Assembly: GCA_037693485.1 (NCBI GenBank)
Contig: CM075345.1
Location: 111,470,001-111,534,000 of the forward strand
Direction of reading: 5' to 3'
Length of the DNA: 64,000 nucleotides
Source: Kitagawia praeruptora
Lineage: Eukaryota; Streptophyta; Magnoliopsida; Apiales; Apiaceae
In this document: positions 1 to 10,889 of the stretch, one piece after another
Layout: every line of letters begins with the position of its first letter
How positions within the stretch are numbered: the first letter of the stretch is position 1
Translations under genes and position numbers: made by a program
Notes under the pieces: model-generated
Database searches by the model: none
Told to the model about the DNA's origin: nothing
Seen by the model: the letters and a program-made list of their open reading frames with translations, nothing else

Positions 1-133
1 GCTGAGCTGTATGTACAGTGCTGAGCTAAATGTACAAGTGGAAATAAGTAAATTATTATGTAATATCAACATGTATTACTAACTAGAGATTTCATTTATT
101 TAGGGCTTTGAGAGGGAAAGGGGAAAGTATGTA

Positions 134-350
134 GGATCCGTTTGGTAAATCTTATTTTTCAGAAATAAGTTATTTATTCTGGAAAAAAGTTAAGAAATAT
201 ATATTTTTTTTCTGAAATAAGTAATTCATTTTTGCAAGATAACGAAAATTAAACTTTCTCTACACATTTTTCTCTAAAAAAATATAACGAAATTTTTTCC
301 GAAATAAGTAACTTATAAGTTGGCAAAAAAATTTGCCAAACGGGGTGGTA
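134..350. mobile_element. hAT-like MITE (probable)
   Basis: The ends are imperfectly inverted: CCGTTTGGTAAA on the left and TTTGCCAAACGG on the right. The interior is AT-rich with repeated 'gaaataagt' words and no coding potential. Ends of the type CCGTTTGG are common in small plant hAT-derived elements; that assignment is family knowledge. I see no clean 8-bp target duplication, so the borders are approximate. The leader before it (about 90-133) is nearly repeated at about 12255-12300, where a similar element end follows. Confidence 0.4.
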
Positions 351-695
351 ATGTGTTAGGCTTTATGAGGCATGGGGAGGAGTCGAGGACAAAATTGCAT
401 TTAAATAAAAATAGCTTAAAAATCCGTGCGAGGACCTGTTCATATATATATTGAAATAATATTTTACATGATATGGGATATATATTAATATAATTTTATA
501 TTTAAAAATATGATAAATTGTCTAGGAGATAACATCACTCCATTAGGTTCTTGGACACATATTATGATGCATAATTGTCTAGGAAAAAACACCACTCGAA
601 ACTGTAGAATCTTTGAAGTCTTAGTGAGAGACTATAAATCTACAATTAGCTTGTTCGTTGGCCATTTGGCGACGCTTTCTTGATAAAGCACCTTC

Positions 696-816
696 CGCAA
701 CTTTGATTAAACAAGCTCACCAAAATTAATAGAACTCGTAATTTTTTCAAAGATATCGCAACTTTGATTAAACAAGCTCACCAAAATTAACAGAACTCGT
801 AATTTTTTTCGAAGAT
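696..816. repeat. Two-copy 61-bp tandem duplication
   Basis: A unit beginning CGCAACTTTGATTAAACAAG starts at 696 and again at 757. The copies differ at only a few bases. It lies in a non-coding stretch. About 350-1245 holds only AT-rich sequence apart from this; I see no upstream fibrillin exons there. Confidence 0.85.
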
Positions 817-1245
817 AACTTGTTCAAGATTCTATTAATACCCACAAGCCATATCTGAAACAATTTTGAAGTTTCTGACCTTAAAACCCATATCCAGAAA
901 TGCTCAGTCTCTGCCCCAAATTAGTTCCACTACTTACAGAGCTAATTCAAAGTGCTCCCTAAAGCAGGAATATGAGGATAATATGATAAATAAAAAGACC
1001 AAATCGCTCTGTAACATCATTTTTCATAGAAACTTGTACAACACCACCCTAAGTCTGGAATGATACCTTTATTCATGTCTATTGTCTAATAAACCAATTA
1101 GTAGTAAAAGCTTTCCCTTAGATTTTGCACTAAAAGTTGTTGAATGCTTCTTCGTGAAATGAAGATCTGCATCCAATGCATTAACTTCATGTTTGAGCTT
1201 TTGAATTGATCTTTTATCTTGTTCTTATTTCGGAACAGGATTTAG

Positions 1246-1692
1246 GTAGTCCAACGCATTGACATATTAAGCAAAGACTTCGATAACATAGTGGAGCTTG
1301 AGTTGGGGGCTCCATGGCCTTGTCCACCTGTTGAAGTGACTGCTACAGAAGCTCACAAATTCGAACTCACAGGTTTGCTCTTCTAGTTTGTACTTCTAAT
1401 GCATGTAGGACTGCTACCTTGTGTTGCTTCTTATAAATGTTGTAATTATAACTTCTTCTTTCTAATGTAATAGGATCTTCTAGTGTTAAGATAGTCTTCG
1501 AGAAAACAACAGTAAAGGCAACTGGGAACTTATCACAGATGCCGCCCCTGGAAATACCTCACCTACTAGATGCATTAAGGCCTTCAACTAATCGAGGAAG
1601 TGGTGATTTTCAATGTTACTTAACTTGACTCTGATGTCAGAATCACGAGGGGTGATAGAGAGTTAAGAGTTTTTGTAATCTCACGAGTTTGA
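1246..1692 (+). pseudogene. Fibrillin / plastid-lipid-associated protein, 3' fragment
   Basis: Two exons are readable: 1246-1372 and 1474-1692, with intron 1373-1473 (donor CAG|GTTTGC, acceptor AATAG|GATC). The first reads VVQRIDILSKDFDN, then ELGAPWPCPPVEVTA. The second has FEKTTVKATGNLSQ, PPLEIPHLLDALRP and, after a one-base frame slip near 1625, DSDVRITRGDRELRVFVIS. The block order and the ITRGDRELRVFVIS ending are typical of fibrillins (PAP family), plastid proteins of plastoglobules and thylakoids. The slip puts TGA immediately after the YLT residues, and no N-terminal exons or transit peptide are visible. I read it as a 5'-truncated, frame-broken remnant. A sequencing error at the slip cannot be excluded. 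Confidence 0.75.
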
Positions 1693-2160
1693 GCAAGTGT
1701 TGTCCTAAATTGCTAAAGCTTTGTAATTAAAAAACTTCAAAAGATAAAAGTTGATGAGTAACATCAAGTATCGAGTAAAATGTAGTAACGAGAAAATGTA
1801 GGTGCAGTGGCCAGTGAGGTTTGAAACTCTCAATGGAGATAGTTTCTTTATGGTACTATGATTGCGCTCAAGCGACTCTTCGTGAAAACTCTGGTATGCC
1901 CAAAAAATGAGCCAATTCCCTCTAAATTCTAGCGTACAGGCCCTACACTAATCTTGATTGTAAATACCAATAACTCATACACACACAGTGCATAGGAAAC
2001 TCCGTAATTTTCAGTAATAATAATAAGGCTCGAGATAGATGACATTGTAATTCATATGGTCATTTACTAAAACATAGCGATTAACAAGTAACTTCATATA
2101 CTTTCTCGGGGACATACTTCTCTTAGGATTGTAGCAAGGGGCTGAGAGCTATAATATATA
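1693..2160. other. Non-coding spacer
   Basis: AT-rich sequence between the fibrillin fragment and a foldback element. I see no gene, RNA or repeat structure in it. Confidence 0.6.
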
Positions 2161-2534
2161 GAGTAAATTACAGAGTGGTGACCATATTTTACATCGATTT
2201 TAAAAAAAGTGGCTAGTTTTTCAGCTTCTCAAATTAGTGGTCAACCTTCCACTTTATCTTTCAAAGCAGTGGTCAATCTTTCAATTTCTCAAATTAGTGG
2301 CCAACATTTCACTCCGCGTTTTAAAAAAGTGGCCACTTTAGAGATAATTAGTCTACTATTGTCCACTTTTTTGAAAGGCGGAGTGAAAGATTGGCCACTA
2401 ATTTGAGAAATTGAAAAACTGGCCACTGTTTTGAAAGACAATGTGAAAGATTGACCACTAATTTGAGAAACTGAAAGATCGGCCACTTTTTTGAAAATCG
2501 GTGTAAAATACGACCACCACTGTGTAATTTACTC
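2161..2534. mobile_element. Foldback MITE with repeated inner word
   Basis: The ends are inverted copies: GAGTAAATTACAGAGTGGTG on the left, CACCACTGTGTAATTTACTC on the right. The body alternates a roughly 45-bp word (like 'agtggccaactttcac ... tttctcaaattagtgg') in both orientations, so the whole unit can fold back. It has no coding capacity. The flanking bases are TA-rich and the target duplication cannot be defined, so the superfamily is open. Confidence 0.7.
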
Positions 2535-2861
2535 TAATACATATATATGCAGGAAATGCTCTCATCTGCACTATCATGTCATGTGGGTCGAAGTTCTAAT
2601 TTTTTAATACATTTGTGCAAAATTGGGGTGATTTTAAAAACATTTGACTATTACTCTGTTGACAGATTGTATAGGGAAGTCAATAAAGATTGTGACTATT
2701 TGACAGATTGATGCAGGAACACCGCATCCATGCACCTCTTTCAAACTCTCACCATAAGAATGGATAATTGAGGGGGAAAAAAACTTTTATAAGACATTAA
2801 TTAAGGTTTAAAATTACAACAATAATTCATCTTATTAAGTGAAGAATCAGTTACCTTCTTG

Positions 2862-3057
2862 AAGACCTGGCTGGGAAAGAAACTCAGTTGTTCAGGGGGA
2901 AGCCTAGTTGGTGTAGCTGGAGTAGTGGGAGCAGTTGGTGCAGCTGGAGTAGTGGGAGCAAGAGTAGAAACTTGGCGTCTAAAACAATTACCCATTTTGA
3001 GAGAAGCAACATTCACTACAGACTTGTGGGAAGCCAGCTTTCCAAACAATGACATGC
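2862..3057 (-). pseudogene. Unidentified coding exon fused to carrier fragment
   Basis: The minus strand reads from ATG at 3057 (MSLFGKLASHKS) through a Thr/Pro/Ala-rich stretch (TTPAAPTAPTTPATPT) to LSFFPSQVFKK, then a good donor AAG|GTAACTG at 2861. The basic, Ser-rich start resembles an organelle-targeting presequence; that is inference. Upstream the frame continues without a stop into the ADP/ATP carrier fragment at 3119-3160, so two unrelated sequences abut. I do not recognise the family. A possible downstream exon near 2700-2750 could not be supported. Confidence 0.35.
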
Positions 3058-3160
3058 TGCCAAAAATAGGAGACCTGCGTTCGACTCGCCTCGGGAAGCG
3101 CAGTGAGATAGGAGGAGGAGATCCCAAGTTACCATCAAACCATTTACAGTAGCCATCCCG

Positions 3161-3689
3161 TGTTAGGTTAGGGGACTTACACAATTCGAGATTCACAAAC
3201 AACCAATACAGAGCGTGCATACACACCAATCAATAATTGACAAGATCTACCAAAGCGCAAAACAAGAACACACAAATACTTGACGTGGAAACACCCACGT
3301 CACAAACTTGTATTATTAATCAAATCAATTATCAATAATACATCAAAACAATAACACCTTAACGGTGTCCCAACCCTGATACTTGAGCCAACAATGCTCA
3401 AGCATCTCCCAAACAATACTTAAGACTACATCTCTTAATCTTTCACCTCACCAAACAAATACAATATGACTATGTATATATAGCCACCCAAAACTTAGCC
3501 ACCAAGACTTACCATACTTGTTCTACAAGTCTTACCATACTTGTTATACAAGTCTTACAATTCTTGGCACCTAATTACCCAACTTAGTGATACCCTTTAT
3601 AATAATTGTCTACACATACAATTATTATCTTACCATATATATCTTGGACCACCCAAATCCATAGCATCTTATTGGGTTGAAACCCAACA
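3161..3689 (-). repeat. Complete LTR (3' LTR) of the deleted element
   Basis: A 529-bp LTR with TG...CA ends in minus orientation and a polypurine tract next to it. Bases 3291-3689 are repeated at 3957-4363. Confidence 0.85.
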
Positions 3690-3956
3690 ATCCTCCCCTT
3701 CAACCCAATACCCACATTTGATTGAACGGTAACCCATCAAGCCATCGACGTCCATTCGCCAACGCCTCCCCTCAAACAAGAACCTCCTCTTGTTCTTCCA
3801 AACATTGAGTGTCGCTAAAACCCGTTTAGTGAACTCCAAATCACCCAAACCATCGTTCTTCACCATAACGATGTATCCATCTACAAAATCACGTGCATCA
3901 ACCACCACGAGTGCTCTTCCACATGTTGAGTCACCCGATCCTCGATCCTTGCTTTC

Positions 3957-4363
3957 ACACCCACGTCACAAACTTGTATTATTAATCAAATCAATTATCA
4001 ATAATACATCAAAACAATAACACCTTAACGGTATCCCAACCCTGATACTTGAGCCAACAATGCTCAAGCATCTCCCAAACAATACTTAAGACTACATCTC
4101 TTAAGCTTTCACCTCACCAAACAAATACAATATGACTATGTATATATAGCCACCCAAAACTTAGCCACCAAGACTTACCATACTTGTTCTACAAGTCTTA
4201 CCATACTTGTTATACAAGTCTTACAATTCTTGGCACCTAATTACCCAACTTAGTGATCAAGACATACCCTTTATAATAATTGTCTACACATACAATTATT
4301 ATCTTACCATATATATCTTGGACCACCCAAATCCATAGCATCTTATTGGGTTGAAACCCAACA
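3957..4363 (-). repeat. Truncated 5' LTR of the deleted element
   Basis: Matches 3291-3689 apart from an 8-bp insertion near 4255 and a few substitutions. Its inner 130 bp are missing at a junction near 3956. Confidence 0.85.
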
Positions 4364-4719
4364 TCCCGATCCTTCTTGAAATTGAAGATACTCTTTAAGT
4401 AATTCTTGGATGCAAAGTTCAGAGCCTGTGGAAAAAATAACTATGTTATAAAACTGGAATATTTAAGAGCAAAAACACTGATATCAGTGCAAAATACTGG
4501 TATATTAACTACAATAATCACAAACCTGTGTACGGAAGTAACGAATGACATTAGCAGAAACATATTGTTTAAAAATATATAATAGCAAAATGGAAATAAA
4601 ACAAAACAAATAACTTGGATAAGATCCACAGACCTGCAACTTTCCAGTGAGGAGTACTGGCTTCAGTGAATCGTATATTCCAAAATACAAACCACAATAC
4701 ACAATGATGCCAACACATG

Positions 4720-4949
4720 TATTAAACTATGCTCAAATTAACAGAGAAGTAACAGAGAGAGATAGAGAAGGAGAGAGTGATGAAATGTTAACATTTTTGA
4801 TTGATTGAAAATGACAGAAGAGAATGTGCATTTATAGAAGGTTTCATCTAACTAACTTTGCTGAGTTGGCATAACTAACTCAGCCACTAGTACTAACATT
4901 ACTACTCGTATCACTACTCAGACTATTATTTATACTAATAGTAGAAACA
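4720..4949 (-). repeat. 3' LTR of the copia element
   Basis: 230 bp, nearly identical to 9724-9971 but lacking 18 bp ('gctttagctgaatattca') just inside its 5' end (minus sense). A purine tract AAATTGGGAG precedes it. The polyprotein frame runs about 20 bp into it before stopping. Confidence 0.9.
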
Positions 4950-7900
4950 CTCCCAATTTGGACAACAAATTGTTGAACTGAACAGAAGGAGCTATCTTGG
5001 TTAGAACATCAGCAAGTTGAGAACGAGTAGGAAGATATGTCAACTGCAATAAGCCCTCCAACACCTTATCTCGAGTAAAATGACAATCAAGCTCTATATG
5101 CTTGGTACGTTCATGAAAAACAGGATTTTTTGCTATGTGTAACGCAAATTGATTATCACAGTGTAACAAAACAGGTTTAAGACTGGAAACACCAAGTTCT
5201 TCAATTAGACGAACCTCCCAGGTTACTTCGGCAGCTGCAGAAGCCATTGCTCGATATTCGGCTTCTGCAGAAGATCGAGAAACAGTGCTTTGTTTCTTAG
5301 ATTTCCAAGTGATTGGAGATTTGCCAAGTAATAAAATGTAACCAGTAACTGATCGCCTTGAATCTATACAAGAGGCCCAGTCTGCATCTGAAAAAGCTTG
5401 TAATTGTAATTGATCTGTAGCCTTTAACAATATACCATGTGTGACAGTGCCAGCAAGATATCTAACAGCATGATGTAAAGCTTTCATGTGACTAGTACAT
5501 GGAGCATGCATGTATTGACTTAAACACTGCGCTGTGTAAGATAAATCTGGTCTTGTGTTGGTAAGATAATTAAATTTACCAACAATAGATCGATAAAGTT
5601 CAGGATTGGAAACTAATTCACCCTCAGAACTTGAAAGTTTGAGATGAACAGGCAAGGGAGTGAAAGTAGGAATCGAAATATCCATACCAGATTCAACTAA
5701 TAATTCTTTAGCAAATTTCTGTTGACAGAGAACAAGACCATCAGCTGAATGTGTGACTTCAATACCTAGAAAGTAATGAAGATTACCAAGATCTTTAATC
5801 CCAAACATAGCATCCAAATGTGCTTTTAAACTATGAATACCCTGAATGTCATCACCAGTTAAGATAACATCATCAACATACACAGCAGCCACACAAATGA
5901 GATTATGTTGTTTCTTAATGAACAGACTATAATCATTTCTGGACTGTATAAAACCTTGGCATAACAATTCTTCAACCAATTTAGCATGCCACTCCCTAGA
6001 TGCTTGTTTTAATCCATAGATAGATTTTCGAAGTAAACAAACCAAACCATGTGGATTAGGAACACCCTCTGGAACAGTCATATAAACTTCTTCCTTCAAA
6101 CTTCCATGTAGAAAAGCATTGTTTACATCTAACTGATGTAACTGCCAATGCTTAGAAGCAGCCAAAGATTAAAAAATTCTGACTGTACTCATTTTAACTA
6201 CAGGAGAAAAAGTCTCTTCATAATCAATTCCATGTTTTTGATTGTAACCCTTAGCAACAAGTCTAGCCTTACACCTTTCCAAACTTCCATCAGACTTAAG
6301 TTTGACTTTAAAAACCCATCGAGACCCTATAGCCTTTTTACCTTTTGGGAGAGGAACTAATTCCCATGTATGATTAGCATTTAATGCCTGCAACTCAGTT
6401 TGCATGGCTGCAACCCAAATAGGGTCAGCAACAGCTTCTTGATAGGATTTTGGTTCTTGAATATTGCACTTAGAATTAGAAAGAATAGGTGTATGTACTA
6501 AATTACACCAGTGAGTTGGTGTAAGAACATTGTTACATTTGTAAGAAGACAAATAAGATGGAGGTTTATGATTTCTGGAAGACTTTCTCAAATTTACAAC
6601 TGTATTATCATTTGAAATCAAATTTGAATTGTCACTTAGATCATGAAGCATTGATGACTCAGAATTAACAGAAAACGAACTGGTATCAAATGATAAAAAT
6701 GGTACTGATAATGATTCAGTAGGCAAACTTGAGTGAGATGTAGAATTGTCAATTATAGGTTCTTCAAAACAAGAAGTAGTGACAGAAGGCAAATATATTT
6801 GTGCTGGAAAAATAGTAGGACTATGATGAGAATGAAATGGGAAATGTGACTTATGGAATGTGACATCTCTAGAAACAAAAATAGTGTCATTGCTGAAATC
6901 TAGAACTCTATAACCTTTTTGAGTAGAAGAGTAACCAAGAAAAGCACATGGAATAGATCTTGGATCAAATTTACTCCTATTATCAGAAATAGTAGAAGCA
7001 AAACATAAACTACCAAATACTTTCAAATGATCAAGGGATGGAGAAATACCAGTCAATTTATGATAAGGAGTATCATTTCCAATACTTTGTAATGGAATTC
7101 TGTTGATGAGGTAAGTTGCACACAGAATGCTGTGATTCCAATATTTATCTGGGATTTTAGACTGAAAGAACAAAGACCTTGCTGTCTCAAGTAAGTGTCT
7201 ATGTTTACGTTCCACAACACCATTTTGTTGTGGTGTATGACTACAACTAGTCTGATGTAGAATCCCTTTCTGAAGAAACATTTCTCTCATAAGACCTTAA
7301 CACAATTCTGGAGCATTATCTGACCTTACTTTTTCAATCTTTGCCTTATACTGAGTTTCCACATGAGCAATAAAATCAAGCATAATCTTGACACAATCAG
7401 TTCTATATTTCAACATATGTACCCAAGTAAAACGACTGTAATCATCCACAATTGTTAAAAACTGATTACAACCAGAATGAGATTTGACCTTATAAGGTCC
7501 CCACACATCTATATGAATCAATTCAAAAGGAGCTTTAGTTTTAATACTGATGTGAGGAAAAGGAGTTTTTGTCTTTCTTGCTAATGGACAAATCTGACAA
7601 ATGAGATCTGCAGAAGTATTCTTTAATCCTGATAGAGCTGGAATCAACTTTAACTTGTCAAAAGGAACATGTCCTAGCCTTAGATGCCAAATACTGAAGT
7701 CTTCTTTAAAGCTGAGAAGAATTTTACTATCAACTGTTGCTTGAAATAATCTTGAGGTACTGTATAAACCACCTTGAGATTTACCAAGAAGATTTTGTTT
7801 CTCTTTCTGCAAATGGTCCTGTATGATACAATTGTGACCATCAAAAACCACTGAACAATTCATATCTGAACACAACTTTCGAACAGAAATCAGATTATAC

Positions 7901-9268
7901 TGAAACTGAGGAATATGTAAAACATTATGTAGAATCATGTCTTTTTGAACTCTTGACAGATCCTATATGAAGAATAGGAACTTGTCTTCCATCAGGTATT
8001 ACAATAAACTCATGATCACCAACAACAGGTTTGTATGTTAAGAACAAACTAAGATTAGAACAAATATGATCAGTTGCACCACTGTCAATTAACCACTCTG
8101 TCTTAGAAAAATTATCAGCTAGTAAGCATGTCTTACCAGCTAACATAGCATGCTCAGTATGATCCTGTGAAGTTTGTGATTGTGAATTAGGAGTCAAAGA
8201 CTGTTTGTTAAGTAGTGTCATCAATTGCTGATACTGAGCTACAGATATAGAAGTGTTTTCTGTCTCAGATTTGTCTTCAGAAGAATTCATAGATACAGCT
8301 GCAACTCTTCTATCTTTTGGCTTGAAATTGGCAGGGTAACCATGAATTTTAAAGCATCTATCCACACTATGTCCAGTAATTTTGCAGTGTGTACAAAAGA
8401 AGTTACTCTTCTTGAAATTTCCAACATTTCCTTTTCCTGCATAAGTATTACCACCCTGTCTCTGAAAAACACCACCAGTATTATTTCCAGTTCTGAAATT
8501 CCTTTTATTATCAGCTACAAAAGCTAAAGATTCATTCTGTCCAACATTCTGAGAAATTTCTTGATGCCTTTCTTCTTGAGAAAACACTCTAAAGGCATTA
8601 GACAAACTTGGCAAAGGTTGTTGCATCAGGATATTGCCTCTTACAGTAGCAAATTTGTCATTAAGCTTCATCATAAATTGCAAAAGTCTATGATCTTGCT
8701 GCATTTGGAGAACCTTTTGTGTAACATTGCAAGTACATTTGTTGCAGGTGCAGCAAGGTAATGGACTTATATCACTTATAGCATCCCACAAAGTCTTAAT
8801 TTCAGTAAAGAAATCAGATACACTTTTAGAACCTTGATGCAAATCAGACAATTGTTGCTCAATAGAGAAGATTTGTGCCATTGAAGCATAACCAAACCTA
8901 TCTTCTAAATCCAACCAAATCTCTCGAGCAGTCTTAAAGAAAGCACACTTTTGGATATTGTATCATCCAGATTACAAAGCAGCCAAGAACAGACCAAATC
9001 GTTACACCTTTCCCAGGCTTTAAAATCAGAAGAACTAGCATCTGGCTTAACAACTGATCCATCAACAAAACCTAGTTTATTCTTAGCAGATAGACTCAAC
9101 ATTATAGACCTTTTCCAATTACTATAGCATGTTCCATTAAACTTGACTGAAGCCAACTGAGTAGTATTAGCATCCGAAGGATGTATTTAATACACACTTG
9201 ATGTATCTTGATTCGCTCCAACAGCTGTTCTATTCCAGGCATTGTTTGTACTATTATTAGCAGCCATT
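4930..9268 (-). pseudogene. Copia gag-pol polyprotein, frame-broken
   Basis: The polyprotein starts at ATG 9268 (MAANNSTNNAWNRTAVG). Visible in order: gag; a CCHC knuckle CTHCKITGHSVDRC (about 8380-8420); protease DSGATDH (about 8078); pre-integrase HLRLGH; integrase residues in IHIDVWGPY, RSDNAPEL and VVERKHRH; reverse transcriptase with YVDDVILTGDD (about 5870); and RNase H with DADWASC and SRSSAEAEYRAMA. Breaks: an early stop about 80 bases into gag, a frame slip near 8940, another near 7935, a stop near 7296 between the second and third integrase catalytic residues, and a stop at 6166-6168 inside reverse transcriptase. It cannot make its own enzymes. Confidence 0.93.
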
Positions 9269-9710
9269 ACTTATCAAAATGAACAACTATGATTGTAAAC
9301 TAACAATCAAGATAACAATATGTGTATAGATTTGAGATATCAACGAAAACAACGATGATCAAAAAATTTCAGAGAGATTTAGATCAAGAAAGAGATTCAG
9401 ATATGAACAGATAGATTTAGATAGATTCAGAAAGAGATATCAAAACAAAATCAATTATACAAAGAGATCATCAATACGCAAAGATTTTAGAACGAATCGA
9501 AACGAAAACACCTGGATTAACCGGAGAATCGAACAGAACCAGCAAAGATAACCGAGCGGAAGTAACAAAAACAGAGATAGATCGCCATTAACACAGCAAG
9601 CTTCAGAAATAGAAACACGTTACCAAACTGTAACAGAGATCAATGATCGATTCAACAGCAAAATGATGATCGTAAAATGAAGACGATGATGACGACGATG
9701 AAGATCTCAC

Positions 9711-9723
9711 CGCTCTGATACCA
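9711..9723 (-). other. Primer-binding site of the copia element
   Basis: Minus-strand TGGTATCAGAGC lies directly against the 5' LTR. It complements the 3' end of initiator methionine tRNA, the usual primer for plant copia elements (established knowledge). Confidence 0.9.
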
Positions 9724-9971
9724 TATTAAACTATGCTCAAATTAACAGAGAAGTAACAGAGAGAGATAGAGAAGGAGAGAGTGATGAAATGTTAACATTT
9801 TTGATTGATTGAAAATGACAGAAGAGAATGTACATTTATAGAAGGTTTCATCTAACTAACTTTGCTGAGTTGGCATAACTAACTCAGCCACTAGTACTAA
9901 CATTACTACTCGTATCACTACTCAGACTATTATCTATACTAATAGTAGAAGCTTTAGCTGAATATTCAACA
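9724..9971 (-). repeat. 5' LTR of the copia element
   Basis: 248 bp. In minus sense it begins TGTTGAATATTCAGC and ends GTTTAATA, so the 3' dinucleotide is TA rather than CA in both LTRs. It keeps the 18 bp lost from the 3' LTR. Confidence 0.9.
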
Positions 9972-10889
9972 ACATGAGATGTTGAATCCACGGTACAACC
10001 TAGCAATACCATCAGATGCAAGATTTTTCATGTAAACATCAACCAATCCATTGAACTGCCTCTTTCCAACCTTCTTTGCAGCCTTTGCATCATTTGCAAG
10101 GCGGCTACGAGCATAATCTAAGGAATAGACAAAGAGCAACGACGAAGCACCAGCAGCACCACCAGATCCCAAGTTACCAGCAAACCATTTCTAGTAGCCA
10201 TCCCGATCCTTCTTGAAATTGAAGAGACTCTTGAAGTAATCCTTGAATGCAAAGTTCAAAGCCTATGTAAAAAATAACTCTGTTATAAAACTGGCATGTT
10301 ATAACTCTGATATCATTTTAAAATACTGGTACATTAACTGCAATGATCAAAATACTGGTATATCAACTACAATAATGACAAACCTGTGTAGGGAAGTAAC
10401 GGATGACATTAGCAGTGTTCCCTATCCACAAAGAGCCAAAGCCTTCTTCCTTAATTGTTCTACTAAAACACTCTCCAATACCCTTGTAAGGTTCAGAAAG
10501 ATGGCCAGCCTTGAGCATCTCATCTTGGTTCTGGATCAAAAGTTTCACACGCTCAATTGGAGCAGCAGCAGTTTTGGACACAGCTGTAGAGAATCCACCC
10601 ATGAGAAAATCAATGGCAAAACCTGCAATACCTTTCTCAGCTGGTGCTTGGACAAAAACACGTGAAGAATAAGCCAATGGAAGGTCCTGGATGGCTGGGA
10701 TGTTCGTGCCGTGGGGTACCGCATTCCTGCACCAGTATAGTTCCAATAGGCAAAACGGCTTCTCTGTGTTGGAAAGCTTCTAAAGGTACTGCTAACATCT
10801 TGTGAAAGGCTGGAACCAAAATTATGCTGAGTAGCAAATTTTTGGTAAACAGTTGGGAGCTGGTGCTGCTCAGCCATTTCTACTAGCAA

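Larger units (their letters stand above)
3161..4363 (-). mobile_element. LTR retrotransposon with most of its interior deleted
   Basis: The element starts TGTTAGGTTAGG and ends TTGAAACCCAACA on the + strand, so in minus orientation it runs from TGTTGGG to CCTAACA. The target duplication TCCCG lies at 3156-3160 and 4364-4368. The left LTR is 3161-3689. The right LTR survives only as 3957-4363 and lacks the 130 bp matching 3161-3290. A purine-rich tract (minus GAAGGGGAGGAT, 3690-3701) sits against the left LTR as expected for a 3' LTR. Between the LTRs only about 267 bp remain, with no gag, protease or reverse transcriptase. The primer-binding site is gone. An 8-bp indel separates the LTR copies. 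Confidence 0.85.
3119..4555 (-). pseudogene. ADP/ATP carrier, partial second copy, split by an LTR element
   Basis: Reading leftwards: 4555-4526 matches the end of the carrier's first coding exon (ANVIRYFRTQ). Intron 1 follows, then 4432-4364 is the start of exon 2 (ALNFASKNYLK, then FNFKKDRD). An LTR element occupies 3161-4363, and 3160-3119 resumes with RDGYCKWFDGNLGS. The order shows a partial tandem duplication of the carrier locus. Intron and exon sequence closely parallels 10174-10410. Substitutions at otherwise conserved sites (W to C, A to D) and the fusion to an unrelated exon show it is dead. Confidence 0.8.
4720..9971 (-). mobile_element. Full-length, decayed Ty1-copia retrotransposon
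   Basis: Both LTRs, the primer-binding site and all polyprotein domains are present, flanked by a perfect 5-bp duplication ACATG (4715-4719 and 9972-9976). In minus orientation the domain order is gag, protease, integrase, reverse transcriptase, RNase H, which defines Ty1-copia. The LTRs differ by only a few substitutions plus one 18-bp deletion, so the insertion is fairly young. The coding region nevertheless already carries several frame breaks. Confidence 0.95.
4632..10877 (-). pseudogene. Mitochondrial ADP/ATP carrier pseudogene, split by a copia element
   Basis: The family exchanges ADP and ATP across the inner mitochondrial membrane. Exon 1 is 10384-10877, starting MAEQHQLPTVYQKF and containing FAIDFLMGG, KTAAAPIERVKLL and ANVIRYFPTQ. 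Exon 2 is 9972-10262 plus 4632-4719, with SLDYARSRLANDAKAAKK, RLYRGFNIS and GLYFGIYDSLKPVLL. A 5-kb copia element (4720-9971) splits exon 2 in the codons for ISC|VGIIV. Defects: a frame slip near 10715, a TAG stop at 10191-10193 replacing the Trp of RDGYWKW, and the insertion. Exon 3, carrying the family signature RRRMMM, is absent. A 5'-UTR intron acceptor (TATGCAG|GAG) is visible near 10895. The early stop and slip could predate the insertion. Confidence 0.85.
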
